In this document: positions 1 through 12,574 of the stretch, in pieces
How the letters are laid out: each line of letters opens with the position of its first letter
Numbering within the stretch: the first letter of the stretch is position 1
From: Apostichopus japonicus
Lineage: Eukaryota; Echinodermata; Holothuroidea; Aspidochirotida; Stichopodidae
Length of the DNA: 64,000 nt
NCBI RefSeq assembly: GCF_037975245.1
Contig: NC_092576.1
Location: 3,663,001-3,727,000, forward strand
Direction of reading: 5' to 3'
Made by a program: the position numbers and the translations under genes
Notes under the pieces: generated by a model
What the model was told of the DNA's origin: nothing
Databases searched by the model: none
The model's input: only the letters and a program-made list of their open reading frames with translations

Positions 1-518
1 CAATTTCTTACACATGTACCATTTGGTCAAAGTTGCAGTGAGTTAGTCTGCGTACTCATGTACAACTAGCTAGTATATGTCTAGCACTACAGGAGCCCTA
101 GTGTTACAGGAACCAAGCTACCTTTGTACAGTAGGTATTTCTGCTGATGTTTTTCGGAATTGTTTGAGACAAAATAGGCCTACATTAGCTGCATGCATAT
201 TAATGATTTATTGACTTGTTTTACGCTGGTCATCCCTTTCTTTTCTTGGAAGAATAATTCAATTTCATACTGCACAGACATTTTCCAATGTGCATTATTA
301 AGCGCCATGTAGATCTGCCTAACCTTGATTTATAAAAGAGTATTGACGAATGATGATGCTGTAATTTTGTACAGTATGCTACAAGTATTGATCCTTAATA
401 GCGATAATAGTGGCGAGTGAAGCTTTCGGCACAAACGCCAAATGTCGAGTATATACTTTTAATGATAGTTGTCAGGGCCTGTATAACACGATACTAAATA
501 TTTCTCTTTTTCCCGCAG
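1..518. other. Intronic/5' flanking sequence of gene 1
   Basis: AT-rich unique-looking sequence without a convincing exon. It ends in a pyrimidine tract and a cag acceptor at 516-518. Upstream exons of the same gene (signal peptide, N-terminal cap and earlier LRRs) must lie to the left of the window. Confidence 0.6.
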
Positions 519-590
519 AAATTTGAGCAACAACGATTTGGAAACCATCAGTAAGGAAAGTTTTGAGTATGTTGGATCCTTGCAAAACAT
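519..590 (+). CDS. Gene 1, LRR exon (partial gene, 5' end missing)
   Basis: A 72-bp exon, the classical length of one 24-residue leucine-rich repeat. It is bordered by a cag acceptor and a gtgagt donor. With one leading base completing a split codon it reads NLSNNDLETISKESF followed by EYVGSLQNM, which fits the LRR pattern LxxNxLxxIxxxxFxxxxxLxxL. It ends in phase 2, as does the equivalent LRR exon of gene 2 (59595-59666). The protein is probably an extracellular recognition receptor, because later exons add an LRR cap, a stalk and a membrane helix. Ligand and function cannot be told. Earlier LRRs are expected left of the window. Confidence 0.8.
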
Positions 591-629
591 GTGAGTGAGC
601 CACTCTGAGTTCATATGAAGTTCATTTAT

Positions 630-2253
630 ACAGTATTGTAATACCCATTATCAAGTATGGGAAGATACACTGTATAAATGAACCTGATAGTAAACTAGCT
701 ATGTCCATATAGAGTAATCATACTGTACCCAGTATGAAGTATGGGCTGATACTGCACCTGAGAGTAAACTAGCTACAGTAATCATACTGTACCCATTGTG
801 AAGTATCTAGGCTGATACTGGAACAGTTCTAGTAAACTTGATATTCATATAGAGTAATCATACTGTATCAATTATGAAGTATGGGCTGATACTGCACCTG
901 AGAGTAAACTTGCTATATCCAAATACAGAGTAATCATACTGTACCCAGTATGGAGTATGGGCTGATACTTCACCTGATATTAAACTAGATATATCCATAT
1001 TGAGTAATCATACTGTACCCATTATGAAGTATGGGTAGATACTTCACTTGATAGTAAACTAGTAAGGCAATGTAGAGTAATCATACTGTACCCATTATGG
1101 AGTATGGGCTGATACTGCACCTGAGACTACACTAGATATATCCATATTGAGTAATCATACTGTACCCATTATGGAGTATGGGCTGATACTTCACCTGATA
1201 TTAAACTAGATATATCCATATTGAGTAATCATACTGTACCCATTATGAAGTATGGGTAGATACTGCACCTGATATTAAACTAGATATATCCATATTGAGT
1301 AATCATACTGTACCCATTATGAAGTATGGGCTGATACTTCACCTGAGAGTAAACTTGCTATATCCATATATAGAGTAATCATACTGTACCCATTATGGAG
1401 TATGGGCTGATACTTCACCTGATATTAAACTAGATATATCCATATTGAGTAATCATACTGTACCCATTATGGAGTATGGGCTGATATTTCACCTGATATT
1501 CAACTAGATATATCCATATTGAGTAATCATACTGTACCCATTATGGAGTATGGGCTGATACTTCACCTGATATTAAACTAGATATATCCATATTGAGTAA
1601 TCATACTGTACCCATTATGAAGTATGGGCTGATACTTCACCTGAGAGTAAACTTGCTATATCCATATATAGAGTAATCATACTGTACCCATTATGAAGTA
1701 TGGGTTGATACTTCACCTGATATTAAACTAGATATATCCATATTGAGTAATCATACTGTACCCATTATGAAGTATGGGTAGATACTGCACCTGATATTAA
1801 ACTAGATATATCCATATTGAGTAATCATACTGTACCCATTATGAAGTATGGGCTGATACTGCACCTGAGAGTAAACTTGCTATATCCATATATAGAGTAA
1901 TCATACTGTACCCATTATGAAGTATGGGTTGATACTTCACCTGATATTAAACTAGATATATCCATATTGAGTAATCATACTGTACCCATTATGAAGTATG
2001 GGTAGATACTGCACCTGATATTAAACTAGATATATCCATATTGAGTAGTCATACTGTACCCATTATGAAGTATGGGCTGATACTTCACCTGAGAGTAAAC
2101 TTGCTATATCCATATATAGAGTAATCATACTGTACCCATTATGGAGTATGGGCTGATACTTCACCTGATATTAAACTAGATATATCCATATTGAGTAATC
2201 ATACTGTACCCATTATGAAGTATGGGTTGATACTTCACCTTGGAGTACACTAC
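630..2253. repeat. Minisatellite, 74-bp unit, intron of gene 1
   Basis: About 21 tandem copies of a 74-bp unit containing agtaatcatactgtaccc and gtatgggctgatactt. Left copies are diverged, and copies from about 1077 on are nearly identical. A 76-bp variant (marked by gagagtaaacttgctata) starts at 1345, 1643, 1867 and 2091. The last three are exactly 224 bp apart, so a trimer (74+74+76) has been amplified as a higher-order repeat. Confidence 0.95.
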
Positions 2254-2723
2254 TGGACATAGCTATGTTCGTAGCTTTTCCATTTTATTGTGTTCCCAGT
2301 TTAACATCATTGAATAATACTAGACAATAATATACTTTATCTTTGGCTCAGTAGACTACAGTACATGTACTTACTGTGCTATATCTCCATTTCATATGAT
2401 CTAGTTTCCTTTCAAATGTTGAATTCAGAGAAGAAAGGAACTGCTTAAAAATTCTTATCTGAAAAACTTGTTCCTAACTCAAAACACTGTCGTTTTCCAC
2501 AATTGCAGAACGTAGTCATATCTAGCTTAATCCTTTTTGTGTAGAAATCCAATTTATTGTTTTCTGTAACCAATTTTTTGCTATAAATGATGGTACTTTT
2601 TTTTTTATAAACCATGAAGTTTGGACATGTAAACCTAAATACTCGTTATTAAAATAGACAAGTTTCTTTTAAAGGAATGTTATTCAGGAATGTATTATTT
2701 TATCTTTTGTCTACATTTTCCAG
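2254..2723. other. Intron remainder before LRR cap exon
   Basis: AT-rich unique sequence. It ends with a pyrimidine-rich stretch (ctacattttccag) that serves as the acceptor for the next exon. Nothing else recognised. Confidence 0.6.
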
Positions 2724-2851
2724 AGACCTCTCAATGAATCCCATTGTGTGTAACAAGAAGATTGACTGGTTACAAATCTGGCGTGAATCCTACCCTAGGA
2801 ATAAGGTCATCGGTAACTGCACAAATGGAAATACCATCAGTAATTATCTTG
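2724..2851 (+). CDS. Gene 1, LRR C-terminal cap exon
   Basis: A 128-bp exon (ccag acceptor, gtaagt donor) that enters in phase 2 and leaves in phase 1. It reads DLSMNPIVCNKKIDW, then LQIWRESYPRNKVIGNCTNG and NTISNYLG. NPIxC..xxWLxxW....C is the signature of an LRRCT capping module that closes the LRR solenoid. Only two of the usual four cysteines are visible, and the paralogous exon (61800-61927) has the same two. That exon also has exactly the same length and phases, which supports both calls. Confidence 0.85.
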
Positions 2852-4803
2852 GTAAGTACATGATCGAAAATAAAAATAAAATGAAAAGAAATTTCAAGAG
2901 ATGTCTGGCTGAATGACATAACTTATTACAATAATAAGTTTAATATTTAGAAGAAGATGATTATGGGCACAATAATAATTTTGTGTGTCTCTTTAGAGTG
3001 TAAATACTATTAAGTATTGTAGTCCTATTGTGTAGGTTCGTTCATATTACATGACAATTAATGTCGCTATGTTTTATACTAGGCACATGATTCAGTCTGA
3101 GAGATTGTAATGGATCCCCATTAACAGGGCACCACAGCTCTGATAGTAATCGTGTGATTCAATTTGAAGAGAAACAATCAACTTTGTTAGATACTTGTAG
3201 CAAGCCATAACATTCTAAATCCAACAGTGGTTCCTTGACATATCTACTGTACATGTAGTTAGATCAATCTGTGAACATCCTCATTAGCATAGATATGTAA
3301 ATGCATTTAATAATTTCCTGTCCAGGTATTTTGTCAACTTTCACTTTCATAATGCCACTTAGAGTTAAGCGACACACTCAGCTTATTTCCTTTGAACTGT
3401 TTGCAATGTCAGCATCTTTAATAGCCTTCAAGTTACCATTACTGTAAACTACTGTACCTATGTAGTGTACATACAGTATGTGTGCACATGTGTAGTTTGT
3501 ACACATGTCCATTGATACTTGCTTGTAAACATCTCCTATTGTACGGTACAGTAGCTAATATGCTACACACACTGATGCTTATAATTATACTGTATATATT
3601 GTAGTATGTACAGTAGATGCTGCCTGGTTAGTAGTACAAGTACCTAATAAAACCACCAGTGTAAATAGGTCAACATAGGTCAAGATCATGGTAGTTCCTA
3701 TTGGTATATTGACCTTCAATCAGTGATTAGAAGAATTTATTTCAGGAAAATGTAGTGTAACAGGTCTGGCAATGTGTATGTATGTCTGGGTCATTGGAGG
3801 CAATCTCCTATCATGGGTTCAGAGTTCATTGGTCAAGCCCTTAGTAGATTGTATATCCATGTTTGTGTATCTCCTAGCAACAGTATGTCTGGGTACATTG
3901 GAGGCAATCCCCTATCATGGGTTCAGAGTTCATTGGTCAAGCCCTTAGTACAGTAGATTCCATGTTTGTGTATCTCCTAGCAACAGTATGTGTGGGTCAT
4001 TGGATGTAATCTCCTATCATAGGTTCAGGGGTTACAGTCTTACATTACAGGTGTACAGTATTACATGTCTAGCAATGTGTATTTCTGGGTCATTAGAGGT
4101 ACTGTAATCTCTTTAAATGGGTTCAGGGGTGACAGTCTTACATTACAGGTGTACAGTATTACAGGTCTAGCAATGTGTATGTCTGGGTCATTAGAGGCAA
4201 TCTCTTTAAATGGGTTCAGGGGTTACAGTCTTACATTACAGGTGTACAGTATTACAGGTCTAGCAATGTGTATGTCTGGGTCATTAGAGGTACTGTAATC
4301 TCTTTAAATGGGTTCAGGGGTGACAGTCTTACATTACAGGTGTACAGTATTACAGGTCTAGCAATGTGTATGTCTGGGTCATTAGAGGCAATCTCTTTAA
4401 ATGGGTTCAGGGGTTACAGTCTTACATTACAGGTGTACAGTATTACAGGTCTAGCAATGTGTATGTCTGGGTCATTGGAGGCAATCTCCTTTCATGGGTT
4501 CAGGGGTTACAGTCTTGAAACAAGTTGGCTCAAGCCCAGCTGAGTATTTGTATTTATATCCATGTGTACAGTATCTCCTAGCAACAGTATGCCTGTGTCA
4601 CTGGTGGCAAAGTATTGCCAATGGTTAGCATATATATATGAATAATGAATATATGAATATATGAATAATGATGTAGAGGTATCATTGGATCCCTGATGTT
4701 TTTGAGACATATCTATACACTTTCATTCCATTCTCAAAATCAGTTTAAACTCGAAATGGGTCATGATTTCTGGAAGATGGTCATATTTCTTTTTTCATTT
4801 CAG
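2852..4803. other. Intron of gene 1
   Basis: Unique AT-rich sequence to about 3765, then the minisatellite listed separately. A short AT microsatellite with repeated atgaata/atatatga lies at about 4626-4672. No additional exon seen. Confidence 0.6.
3766..4520. repeat. Minisatellite, 93/98-bp units
   Basis: Repeats built around tctagcaatgtgtatgtc, ctgggtcattagagg and gggttcaggggttacag. In the right half, unit starts fall at 4068, 4166, 4259, 4357 and 4450. Spacing alternates 98, 93, 98, 93 because of a 5-bp insertion, which gives a 191-bp dimer. The left part (3766-4050) holds diverged, longer copies. Open reading frames here are translations of the repeat, not genes. Confidence 0.9.
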
Positions 4804-4929
4804 ATGGCAAACCAGGTGCAGCTTTGACAATTAAATTAGGAGATGATGACCTTACCTTTGATAGGACCTGTGAAAGCCTGTATATAGCAGCTACTTTGGA
4901 TTCAGCAGCACCAAGTGCAATGACTTACA
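4804..4929 (+). CDS. Gene 1, Calx-beta-like domain, first half
   Basis: A 126-bp exon (ttcag acceptor, gtaaga donor), phase 1 to phase 1. With the split Asp codon it reads DGKPGAALTIKLGDDDLTFD followed by RTCESLYIAATLDSAAPSAM and TY. It has the position, phases and near-length of the gene 2 exon at 62458-62586, whose sequence fits the beginning of a Calx-beta domain better. I infer an extracellular beta-sandwich that begins here and is completed by the next exon. Divergence from the family is strong, so another Ig-like fold remains possible. Confidence 0.65.
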
Positions 4930-6975
4930 GTAAGACAATGAAATCATAATTCCTGAACATGTGTACTTCAAAATACCTCTACAGGAACACACGATACTTA
5001 GTTATAATGACCCCTGACAACACATTGGCTTGTGGGCAATGGAAGCCTATATAGTGATATACAGTCTACAATGGGCACGAAAGAAATATCAATATGATGA
5101 AACATGGAACTAATTATACACAACAACCAAATGTATGATGTAGACTAGTTACCATATATGCTGGCCTAGACATGTACACTGTACCACTACCTTACATGAC
5201 ATGTCCATAAACAATGTCAGAAATGAATGTAAACTAAAACGAGTACCTTGAAAGAAAATGGAGGAATAACAATACTGCACATTTGACTGATTTAATTGAG
5301 CCCCTTAAATATTGTAGAAAATAATACATAGATCTCTGCATCACAAGAACATGCCCTTAAAAAGGCCTAGTAGTTGCTGACAACTTTCATGAACTCATGT
5401 CCTAAGTTACCATTAACAGTTATCCAATTTTTTAAATTTATTCAAAGGCGAACAGATTTTTTTCCTTTTCTCCAACCTCTATCTAGGCAAGTCTGCCCAG
5501 CCCCGGCGCTTTCCGACCCCTTGTCCATTACTGTGTGTAAATAACTTTTTACGAAATGTTGATTAAAAAACTTCAATGGCTACTTATGATGATGTTTGAA
5601 GTAGTTACATTTAAACGTTGCACAAACAATTTAAGTGAAGCACATGGTCAAAAGGGACAGCGAAAATGTATGCCAGTTTGCAAGGAAGAAATTACTGTGG
5701 TATGAATTGCAAATTTTACTTTAGCAACTCAATGCGGAGAGAACAAACATACTGTGATATGATTTTTTTTATTTCAGTATCAAAGATGTTAAATTCACAC
5801 AAAATTTGTAAATTGTCTCAACTCATAACATTTTGTGATCAAAACAGTTATTCAAATATTAGGTGATATTCTTAGAAACAGTTCAACTACAACTTTTGTA
5901 CCATGAGCAATTGTCCAAAAAAGCAAGGTCCAAGTTATGATAATTGAATGCACACATAATAACCTGTAGCATAAAATTCCCTATCTCTTCACAGGGTAAA
6001 GTAACATACAAGTAGTTGCAATTCAATAACATGCTTTGTGTTCATTTAGTAAGTACTGCAGATGCAAGAATGTTTGCAGACTATGGGCAAGGGGCTATTA
6101 GCCAATCAAATCACTGGGAATATGGAAAACACCATGAACTATTTTTAGCATGACAATCTCTGTCCTGGAAATGTTGTTAGTTCCGTTTGGAAGCCTCACA
6201 ACTTACCAATGAATGTTTATGATGTATTTGGTTTCAAACAAACTATAGGATTGGAAGAAATTTTGGTTCACTTGAGAAGAAAGAAAGAAAAATGTTCATT
6301 CAAGAAGGGGTTTTGTGTAGGACTAGTTGTGAGTGTGTGTACTTGGGGTTTGTTTATCAAGAAAAAAAAATTGTGTTTGGGGTAGGACTCAAAGCAATTT
6401 TGAAGATTTTTGTGTCCCTGGCTAAACCATTGTGTAATGGATGCAGAATCCTGCAGTCGTAACAATGCTGTATTGTTTAGCATATATATAGCAGTGAACG
6501 CTGCAGCAAAACTATAATTAATTTCAATAAGATACGGGATTGTCTCGCACAAATATTGTTTTACATCAATGTTATTAAGCTGTTTTGGTATCTTGGGCTA
6601 TTAAAATGACTTCTAATGCTATGACTGTACTTCCTACAAAAATACTGTTTATTTTGGAGATTGTGCAAATGGTAAAATTGTCTGAATGTGGAGCTATTAA
6701 TTACAATTAACTTCAGCAAGTAATATTACTTTGTTGGCATTTAGAAGGATATTGAATCCATGTTTCTCTGTCACCATAGTGGTTTATAGGTATAGGCCTA
6801 AGTGTAGGCCAGGTATCATATTTCTTGGGTTCACATGGTTACCATATTGCTTGGGTTACCGTATTTCTTATGGGTTGAAACAAAGGACACTGTATCATGA
6901 GGGAGGGGTGTACAGGTTCTTACCAAATGGTGTCATGTTTACATTTTTCACTATTTACACAGTGTTTAATACGTA
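4930..6975. other. Intron of gene 1, no recognised feature
   Basis: AT-rich, mostly unique sequence. The few ORFs of 60-95 codons have no recognisable motif and lack exon-like borders. Confidence 0.5.
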
Positions 6976-6979
6976 TTAA

Positions 6980-7348
6980 AGGGTGTGAAGATTCGCGCAA
7001 AAAGAAACGTCTAATGCCGGTAATCTGAACTAGTTTCGAATGAGGTGTAACAGAAGTGTTAAACACCACCATCGATCCCAGAAAATACACACACAGCTTG
7101 CTACTGTTGGTAATTAGACACTAGTGTACAGTCAGTACATACAGCTGTGGTCAAAACTCACCCACAGCACAGTATACAAACGATACAGCGATGGACATCT
7201 CAGGTCCAGCTAAAGATAACAAGGTATCACGTTTCATTACTGTACTGTCTGCATTTTTTAGCGACACAAACAAAACGTGACTTGCAAGCAACAGAAAGTT
7301 AACTTTTTCAGACGGCCACACACGGTTTTGGGCGAGTCTTCAATGCCT
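6980..7348 (+). mobile_element. TTAA-flanked miniature element (Kolobok-like), copy 1
   Basis: A 369-bp element flanked on both sides by TTAA (6976-6979 and 7349-7352). Its ends are imperfect inverted repeats: left AGGGTGTGAAGATTCGC, right (reverse complement) AGGCATTGAAGACTCGC. TTAA target duplication with AGG-type termini fits the Kolobok superfamily. It has no coding capacity. Full-length relatives lie at 57291-57666 (same strand) and 28627-28981 (opposite strand). This copy ends only 55 bp before the next gene 1 exon, so it makes up most of the sequence in front of that acceptor. Confidence 0.85.
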
Positions 7349-7403
7349 TTAAAGTGATTGTAAAGCAGTAATATAGGCTGAGCTCTGTCCTATCCATTAT
7401 CAG

Positions 7404-7613
7404 GGTTTACTTACCTACCAGATGAAGGAAGTGAGGGTGATTTGGAGATTGATGATGAAGTTACCTTACCAGCTGGAGCTCGTTCAATGGTGATCAACGT
7501 TAGGGTGAATGATGGTGGTAGTGCAGGAGATCCTCAAAGGTCATATTTGTTAGTTTTGGTGCCAAAAAGTATCACAGCAGTGGGAACAGAGATGAAGATT
7601 ATTCTAGACGATG
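7404..7613 (+). CDS. Gene 1, Calx-beta-like domain, second half
   Basis: A 210-bp exon (cag acceptor, gtgagt donor), phase 1 to phase 1. Key segments are DEVTLPAGARSMVINVRVND, RSYLLVLVP and MKIILDD. In Calx-beta domains the second half runs 'xLPAGxxxxxIxVxVxDD....ExFxLxL....xxxxTIxDDD'. This order of strands and the closing I-I-L-D-D motif match. The usual acidic calcium ligands are only partly present, so calcium binding is uncertain. The domain probably acts as an extracellular spacer or adhesion module between the LRR cap and the stalk. Confidence 0.75.
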
Positions 7614-8819
7614 GTGAGTCTCCTGTTAACCTTCAGAAAATCTAGCTCCTACAGTTAGTATTTTTTTTGGGCAAAAAAAATATTTAAGTGACCAATGTAC
7701 TTAATTATTGAGCAGTGTGCATGTAACCACTATGCTACTATAATTTATGTTCAGTACAGCTACAAAAAAAGGTTCAGATGCATTTAGCAGATAAAGGCAT
7801 AAATTAGCATATGAACACTGTGTATAGCAATGTGTGCACTAAATAATTATTATTTTTGGCCCAAGTACTACAATTGCTGCCCATAGTGACAGGTATGGTG
7901 ACCCATGGAAATCCATAGCAGCTTTTAGTGGTCCAAGAGTAGTAAATGTGGGCTCTCATGTATATGTCCCATGTAATCCCATGGGCGTCCTGAGTCAACA
8001 GCATTCCTACAACCCTGGCTGATGGGTCTCTTGGGTCTGAGCCTAGTGAACATCGACCCTGTTCAAGCTTCCCTATGTGATCGCATTCATCTTGTGACCC
8101 TAACGATGACCCTAACCAAAGGGACACTATGACAGTTTGGGTAGCCTTAGACAATGGTCTTTGGCACTGCTGTAAACGTGTCCCCAGCATAACCCGAATT
8201 GTGCCTGAGAAGAGATATACAGTAGTTTAATGTTACAAACTATGACGTGGTAGTGATTGAGTCTGTCATTTGACCCATTACTGATTGATACTGCACAGAG
8301 GTCTACTAGGTGAGAAGTGATCCCTCATCTGCCCCAATAGTTACATATCTGCATCATGTCAGATTACATTGGGAGGAATACTGTATGACTATGAGTGGGC
8401 CTAATCTGACTTGATCCAAATGGAAGAAAGATGGACGTCACTAACTGACATGTTGGTGTTGAGTTATTGGTGGCTCCAGCGACATGCCACCACTCACCCT
8501 GGGGAATAAATCTACACCTGAAGGTGGGGGGTAGGGAATTATCCACTCCAGATTTGGTCCAAGGAAAGGGTGAGGGGGCATAACCCACTTGAGATGTTTC
8601 CAAGGAAAGGTGAGGATATCCCACATTCATGTTATCTTGGTAAGAGGCTCATTTTATGAGCTCGTTCTGAATAATGTCCTGGTTATGGTTATAATTGCCT
8701 TTAACATGATGCAAGTACTTTCATAGGCTTTAGAAACTTGGCCCATAGCAGTTATACTCAACAGTTGTAGAAAATAAGCTGTTGCTACTGTAACTAAAGC
8801 CTTGTTTCTTCTTTACTAG
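7614..8819. other. Intron of gene 1, no recognised feature
   Basis: Unique sequence. A 128-codon minus-strand ORF (7804-8190) shows no domain and no conserved-looking composition. I regard it as chance. Confidence 0.5.
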
Positions 8820-8927
8820 ATGTTAGCACATGCTCTACAGTGCAGACCACTGTCAGTCCAACAGTTCAAACCACTGTCAGTCCATCTACGATGCCAACTA
8901 CAGATAAACCACCCGTTCCACTTCCAG
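8820..8927 (+). CDS. Gene 1, Thr/Ser/Pro-rich stalk exon
   Basis: A 108-bp exon (ctag acceptor, gtaagt donor), phase 1 to phase 1. It encodes DVSTCSTVQTTVSPTVQTTV, SPSTMPTTDKPP and VPLPG, with two near-identical QTTVSPxV/T repeats. The density of Thr, Ser and Pro is typical of an O-glycosylated mucin-like stalk just outside a membrane helix. Its phase-1 end fits both downstream transmembrane exons equally well. Confidence 0.85.
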
Positions 8928-9009
8928 GTAAGTTATATACACAATTTCCTTGGATTTTAAACACACTGCATGATGGTGTTAACTTGTTATGTGTATTGCA
9001 ATTCATGCA

Positions 9010-10790
9010 CACAGAATGGTGTTCACTTTACAATTAGATTGGCAATCAAGCACACTGTATGTTGTTGAGTGTATGTGATTTGATTCCATGCATGCATACT
9101 GTATGGTGTTAGGTGTACAATTTGATTGGCAATCAAGCACACTGAATGGTGTTAAGTGCACAATTTGATTGGCAATCAAGCATACTGAATGGTGTTAAGT
9201 GCACAATTTGATTGGCAATCAAGCATACTGTATGGTGTTAGGTGTACAATTTGATTGGCAATCAAGCACACTGAATGGTGTTAAGTGTTACAATTTGATT
9301 GACGATCAAGCACACTGAATGGTGTTAAGTGCACAATTTGATTGGCAATCAAGCATACTGTATGGTGTTAGGTGTACAATTTGATTGGCAATCAAGCACA
9401 CTGAATGGTGTTAAGTGTTACAATTTGAGTGACGATCAAGCACACTGAATGGTGTTAAGTGCACAATTTGATTGGCAATCAAGCACACTGAATGGTGTTA
9501 GGTGTACAATTTGATTGGCAATCAAGCACACTGAATGGTGTTAAGTGTTACAATTTGATTGACGATCAAGCACACTGAATGGTGTTAAGTGCACAATTTG
9601 ATTGGCAATCAAGCACACTGAATGGTGTTAGGTGTACAATTTGATTGGCAATCAAGCACACTGATTGGTGTTGAGTGTTTACAATTTGATTGATAATCAA
9701 GCACACTGAATGGTGTTGAGTGTACAATTTGATTGATAATCAAGCACACTGAATGGTGTTAAGTGCACAATATGATTGATAATCAAGCACACTGAATGGT
9801 GTTAGGTGTACAACTTCATTGGCAATGAAGCACACTGAATGGTGTTAAGTGTTAACAATTTGATTGACAATCAAGCACACTGAATGGTGTTAAGTGTTTA
9901 CAATTTGATTGACAATCAAGCACACTGAATGGTGTTAAGTGCACAACTTCATTGGCAATCAAGCACACTGAATGGTGTTAAGTGTTTACAATTTGATTGA
10001 CAATCAAGCACACTGAATGGTGTTGAGTGCACAACTTTATTGGCAATCAAGCACACTGAATAGTGTTAAGTGTTTACAATTTGATTGACAATCAAGCACA
10101 CTGAATGGTGCTGAGTGTTTACAATTTGATTGGCAATCAAGCACTCTGAATGGTGTTGAGTGTTTACAATTTGATTGACAATCAAGCACACTGAATGGTG
10201 TTAAGTGTTTACAATTTGATTGACAATCAAGCACACTGAATGGTGTTACGTGCACAACTTTATTGGCAATCAAGCACACTGAATGGTGTTAAGTGTTTAC
10301 AATTTGATTGACAATCAAGCACACTGAATGGTGTTAAGTGCACAACTTCATTGGCAATCAAGCACACTGAATGGTGTTAAGTGTACAATTTGATAGACAA
10401 TCAAGCACACTGAATGGTGTTGAGTGTTTACAATATGATTGGCAATCAAGCACACTGAATAGTGTTAAGTGTTACAATTTGATTGATAATCAAGCACACT
10501 GAATGGTGTTAGGTGTACATTTGATTGGCAATGAAGCACACTGAATGGTGTTGAGTGTTTACAATTTGATTGATAATCAAGGACACTTAATGTTGTTGAG
10601 TGTTATCAATTTGATTGATAATCAAGCACACTGAATGGTGTTAGGTGTACATTTGATTGGCAATGAAGCACACTGAATGGTGTTGAGTGTTTACAATTTG
10701 ATTGATAATCAAGCACACTGAATGGTGTTAAGTGTACAATTTGATTGATAATCAAGTGCACTGAATGGTGTTAGGTGTACATTTGATTTG
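9010..10790. repeat. Minisatellite, 43-46-bp unit
   Basis: About 40 copies built around gattggcaatcaagcacac and tgaatggtgttaagtg. Spacing varies between 43 and 46 bp according to whether the linker is gcacaa, gtacaa or gtttacaa. It lies in the 4.7-kb intron between the stalk exon and the first transmembrane exon. Minus-strand ORFs in it are repeat translations. Confidence 0.95.
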
Positions 10791-11248
10791 ATCTGGTTTG
10801 TGGCTGATTGGTATGGACTAAAGTTTGTGATACATAGGAGTGGCGTTCAGCTGCAGTCTGTACAGGTCTGATGAGTCTCAAGAAGGACGAAACCAGTGAT
10901 AATTAGTGGCATTTCTAGTGTATGGACCTTATAATAAGGTCATTTACATTTATTTGTCATCAAACATCTGACATACAAAATTTATTTCATTTAGCATTTG
11001 GGATAGGATCCAGTTACAGTGACATTTCTCTGTGTTAGATTTAGTAACATTTGCTATCCTTCCTATTTATCAGTCTAGACTTTATTTATCATATGAGAAA
11101 ACAGCTGTTAGAGGAAGCTTCCCACAGACATATTTTATTTGCTACTAATTAAGCCTGAGCATTTCTGAACTTTATTGTAATTTACATGATTGTATGTTAT
11201 TGGAATACATACTGTTCTTAATTCATACATGATCTACTCTTATTGTGG

Positions 11249-12270
11249 TGTCCCTCTTTAATGTAACCACTGAGTTCATACTTGGGTCCCTCTTTAATGT
11301 AACCACTGAGTACATACTTGAGTCCAGCTTTAATGTAAACACTGAGTACATACTGCACTTGAGTCCAGCTTTAATGTAATCACTGAGTACATACTTGAGT
11401 CCAGCTTTAATGTAATCACTGAGTACATACTTGAGTCCAGCTTTAATGTAATCACTGAGTACATACTTGAGTCCCTCTTTAATTTAACCACTGAGTACAT
11501 ACTGTACTTGAGTCTAGCTTTAATGTAATCACTGAGTTCATACTTGGGTCCCTCTTTAATGTAACCACTGAGTACATGTATACTTGAGTCCAGCTTTAAT
11601 GTAATCACTGAGTACATACTTGAGTCCCTCTTTAATGTAACCACTGAGTACATACTTGAGTCCAGCTTTGATGTAATCACTGAGTACATACTGTACTGTA
11701 CTTGAGTCCAACTTTGATGTAATCACTGAGTACATACAAGTTTGAGTCCAGCTTTAATTTAATCACTTTGTACATACTTGGGTCACACATTAATATATTC
11801 ACTCAGTAAATGCTTGGGTCCCACGCTTATGTAACCATTGAGTTCATACAAATTTGTGTCCTGCTTAAATGTGATCACTGAGTTCTTACTTGGGTCCCAC
11901 TCTACGTTCAATCGTTTAGTTTATACTTGGGCGATGCTTGAATGTAATCACTGAGTACATACTTGGGTCCCGCTTTAATTAAATCACTGAATACTAGGGT
12001 CATGCTTGATTGTAATCACTAAGTACTGTACATACTGTACTTGAGTCCAGCTTTTATTTAATCACTTGGTCCATACTTGGGTCATGCTTTAAGGTAATCA
12101 CTGGTCCATACTTGGGTATTGCATTAATGAAATCACTGAGTACATACTTGGTTCCCGCTTTAATGTAATCACTGAGTTCATACTTGTGTCCCCCTGAAAT
12201 GTGACCACTGAGTACTTGGCTCCTGCTTTGATGTGATCACTGAGTACATAGTTGGGTCCTGCTTTAGGTG
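11249..12270. repeat. Minisatellite, 36-bp unit
   Basis: Tandem copies around taatcactgagtacatactt and gagtccagcttt. Copies are well conserved to about 11760 and then progressively diverged, with length variants. The unit is a multiple of three, which explains a 119-codon minus-strand ORF (11330-11689) with a 12-residue repeat. Confidence 0.93.
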
Positions 12271-12574
12271 ATCATTAACATACATATATATTCTCATTGA
12301 GTACCCTTGCACTGGTACCTTTTAAGAAGCTTCTGGACTAATATTTAAATTTATGATATTCTGAAATTCATTAAAAAGAACTGTAATCTCAATAATGTGA
12401 ATTTGGTGAGATTTGGGAACTTTGTCGTCTTACATTGGAATCCTGTCTGTAGCCTAACTACTGTACTTGTTACATTTCCTTATTTTTGTTTAAATTGTAA
12501 GTGATTTGCAACCAAACACAACACGTTCTTTGTTTTAATGTAAATGGTGACGTTGTGATACAGATTCTAACTGA

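Noticed and set aside
7804-8190. 128-codon minus-strand ORF as a host gene
   Set aside because: Antisense to an intron, no motif, no splice-like borders, irregular composition.
10037-11689. Minus-strand ORFs with 12- to 15-residue repeats
   Set aside because: Translations of the 43-46 and 36-bp minisatellites inside an intron of a plus-strand gene.
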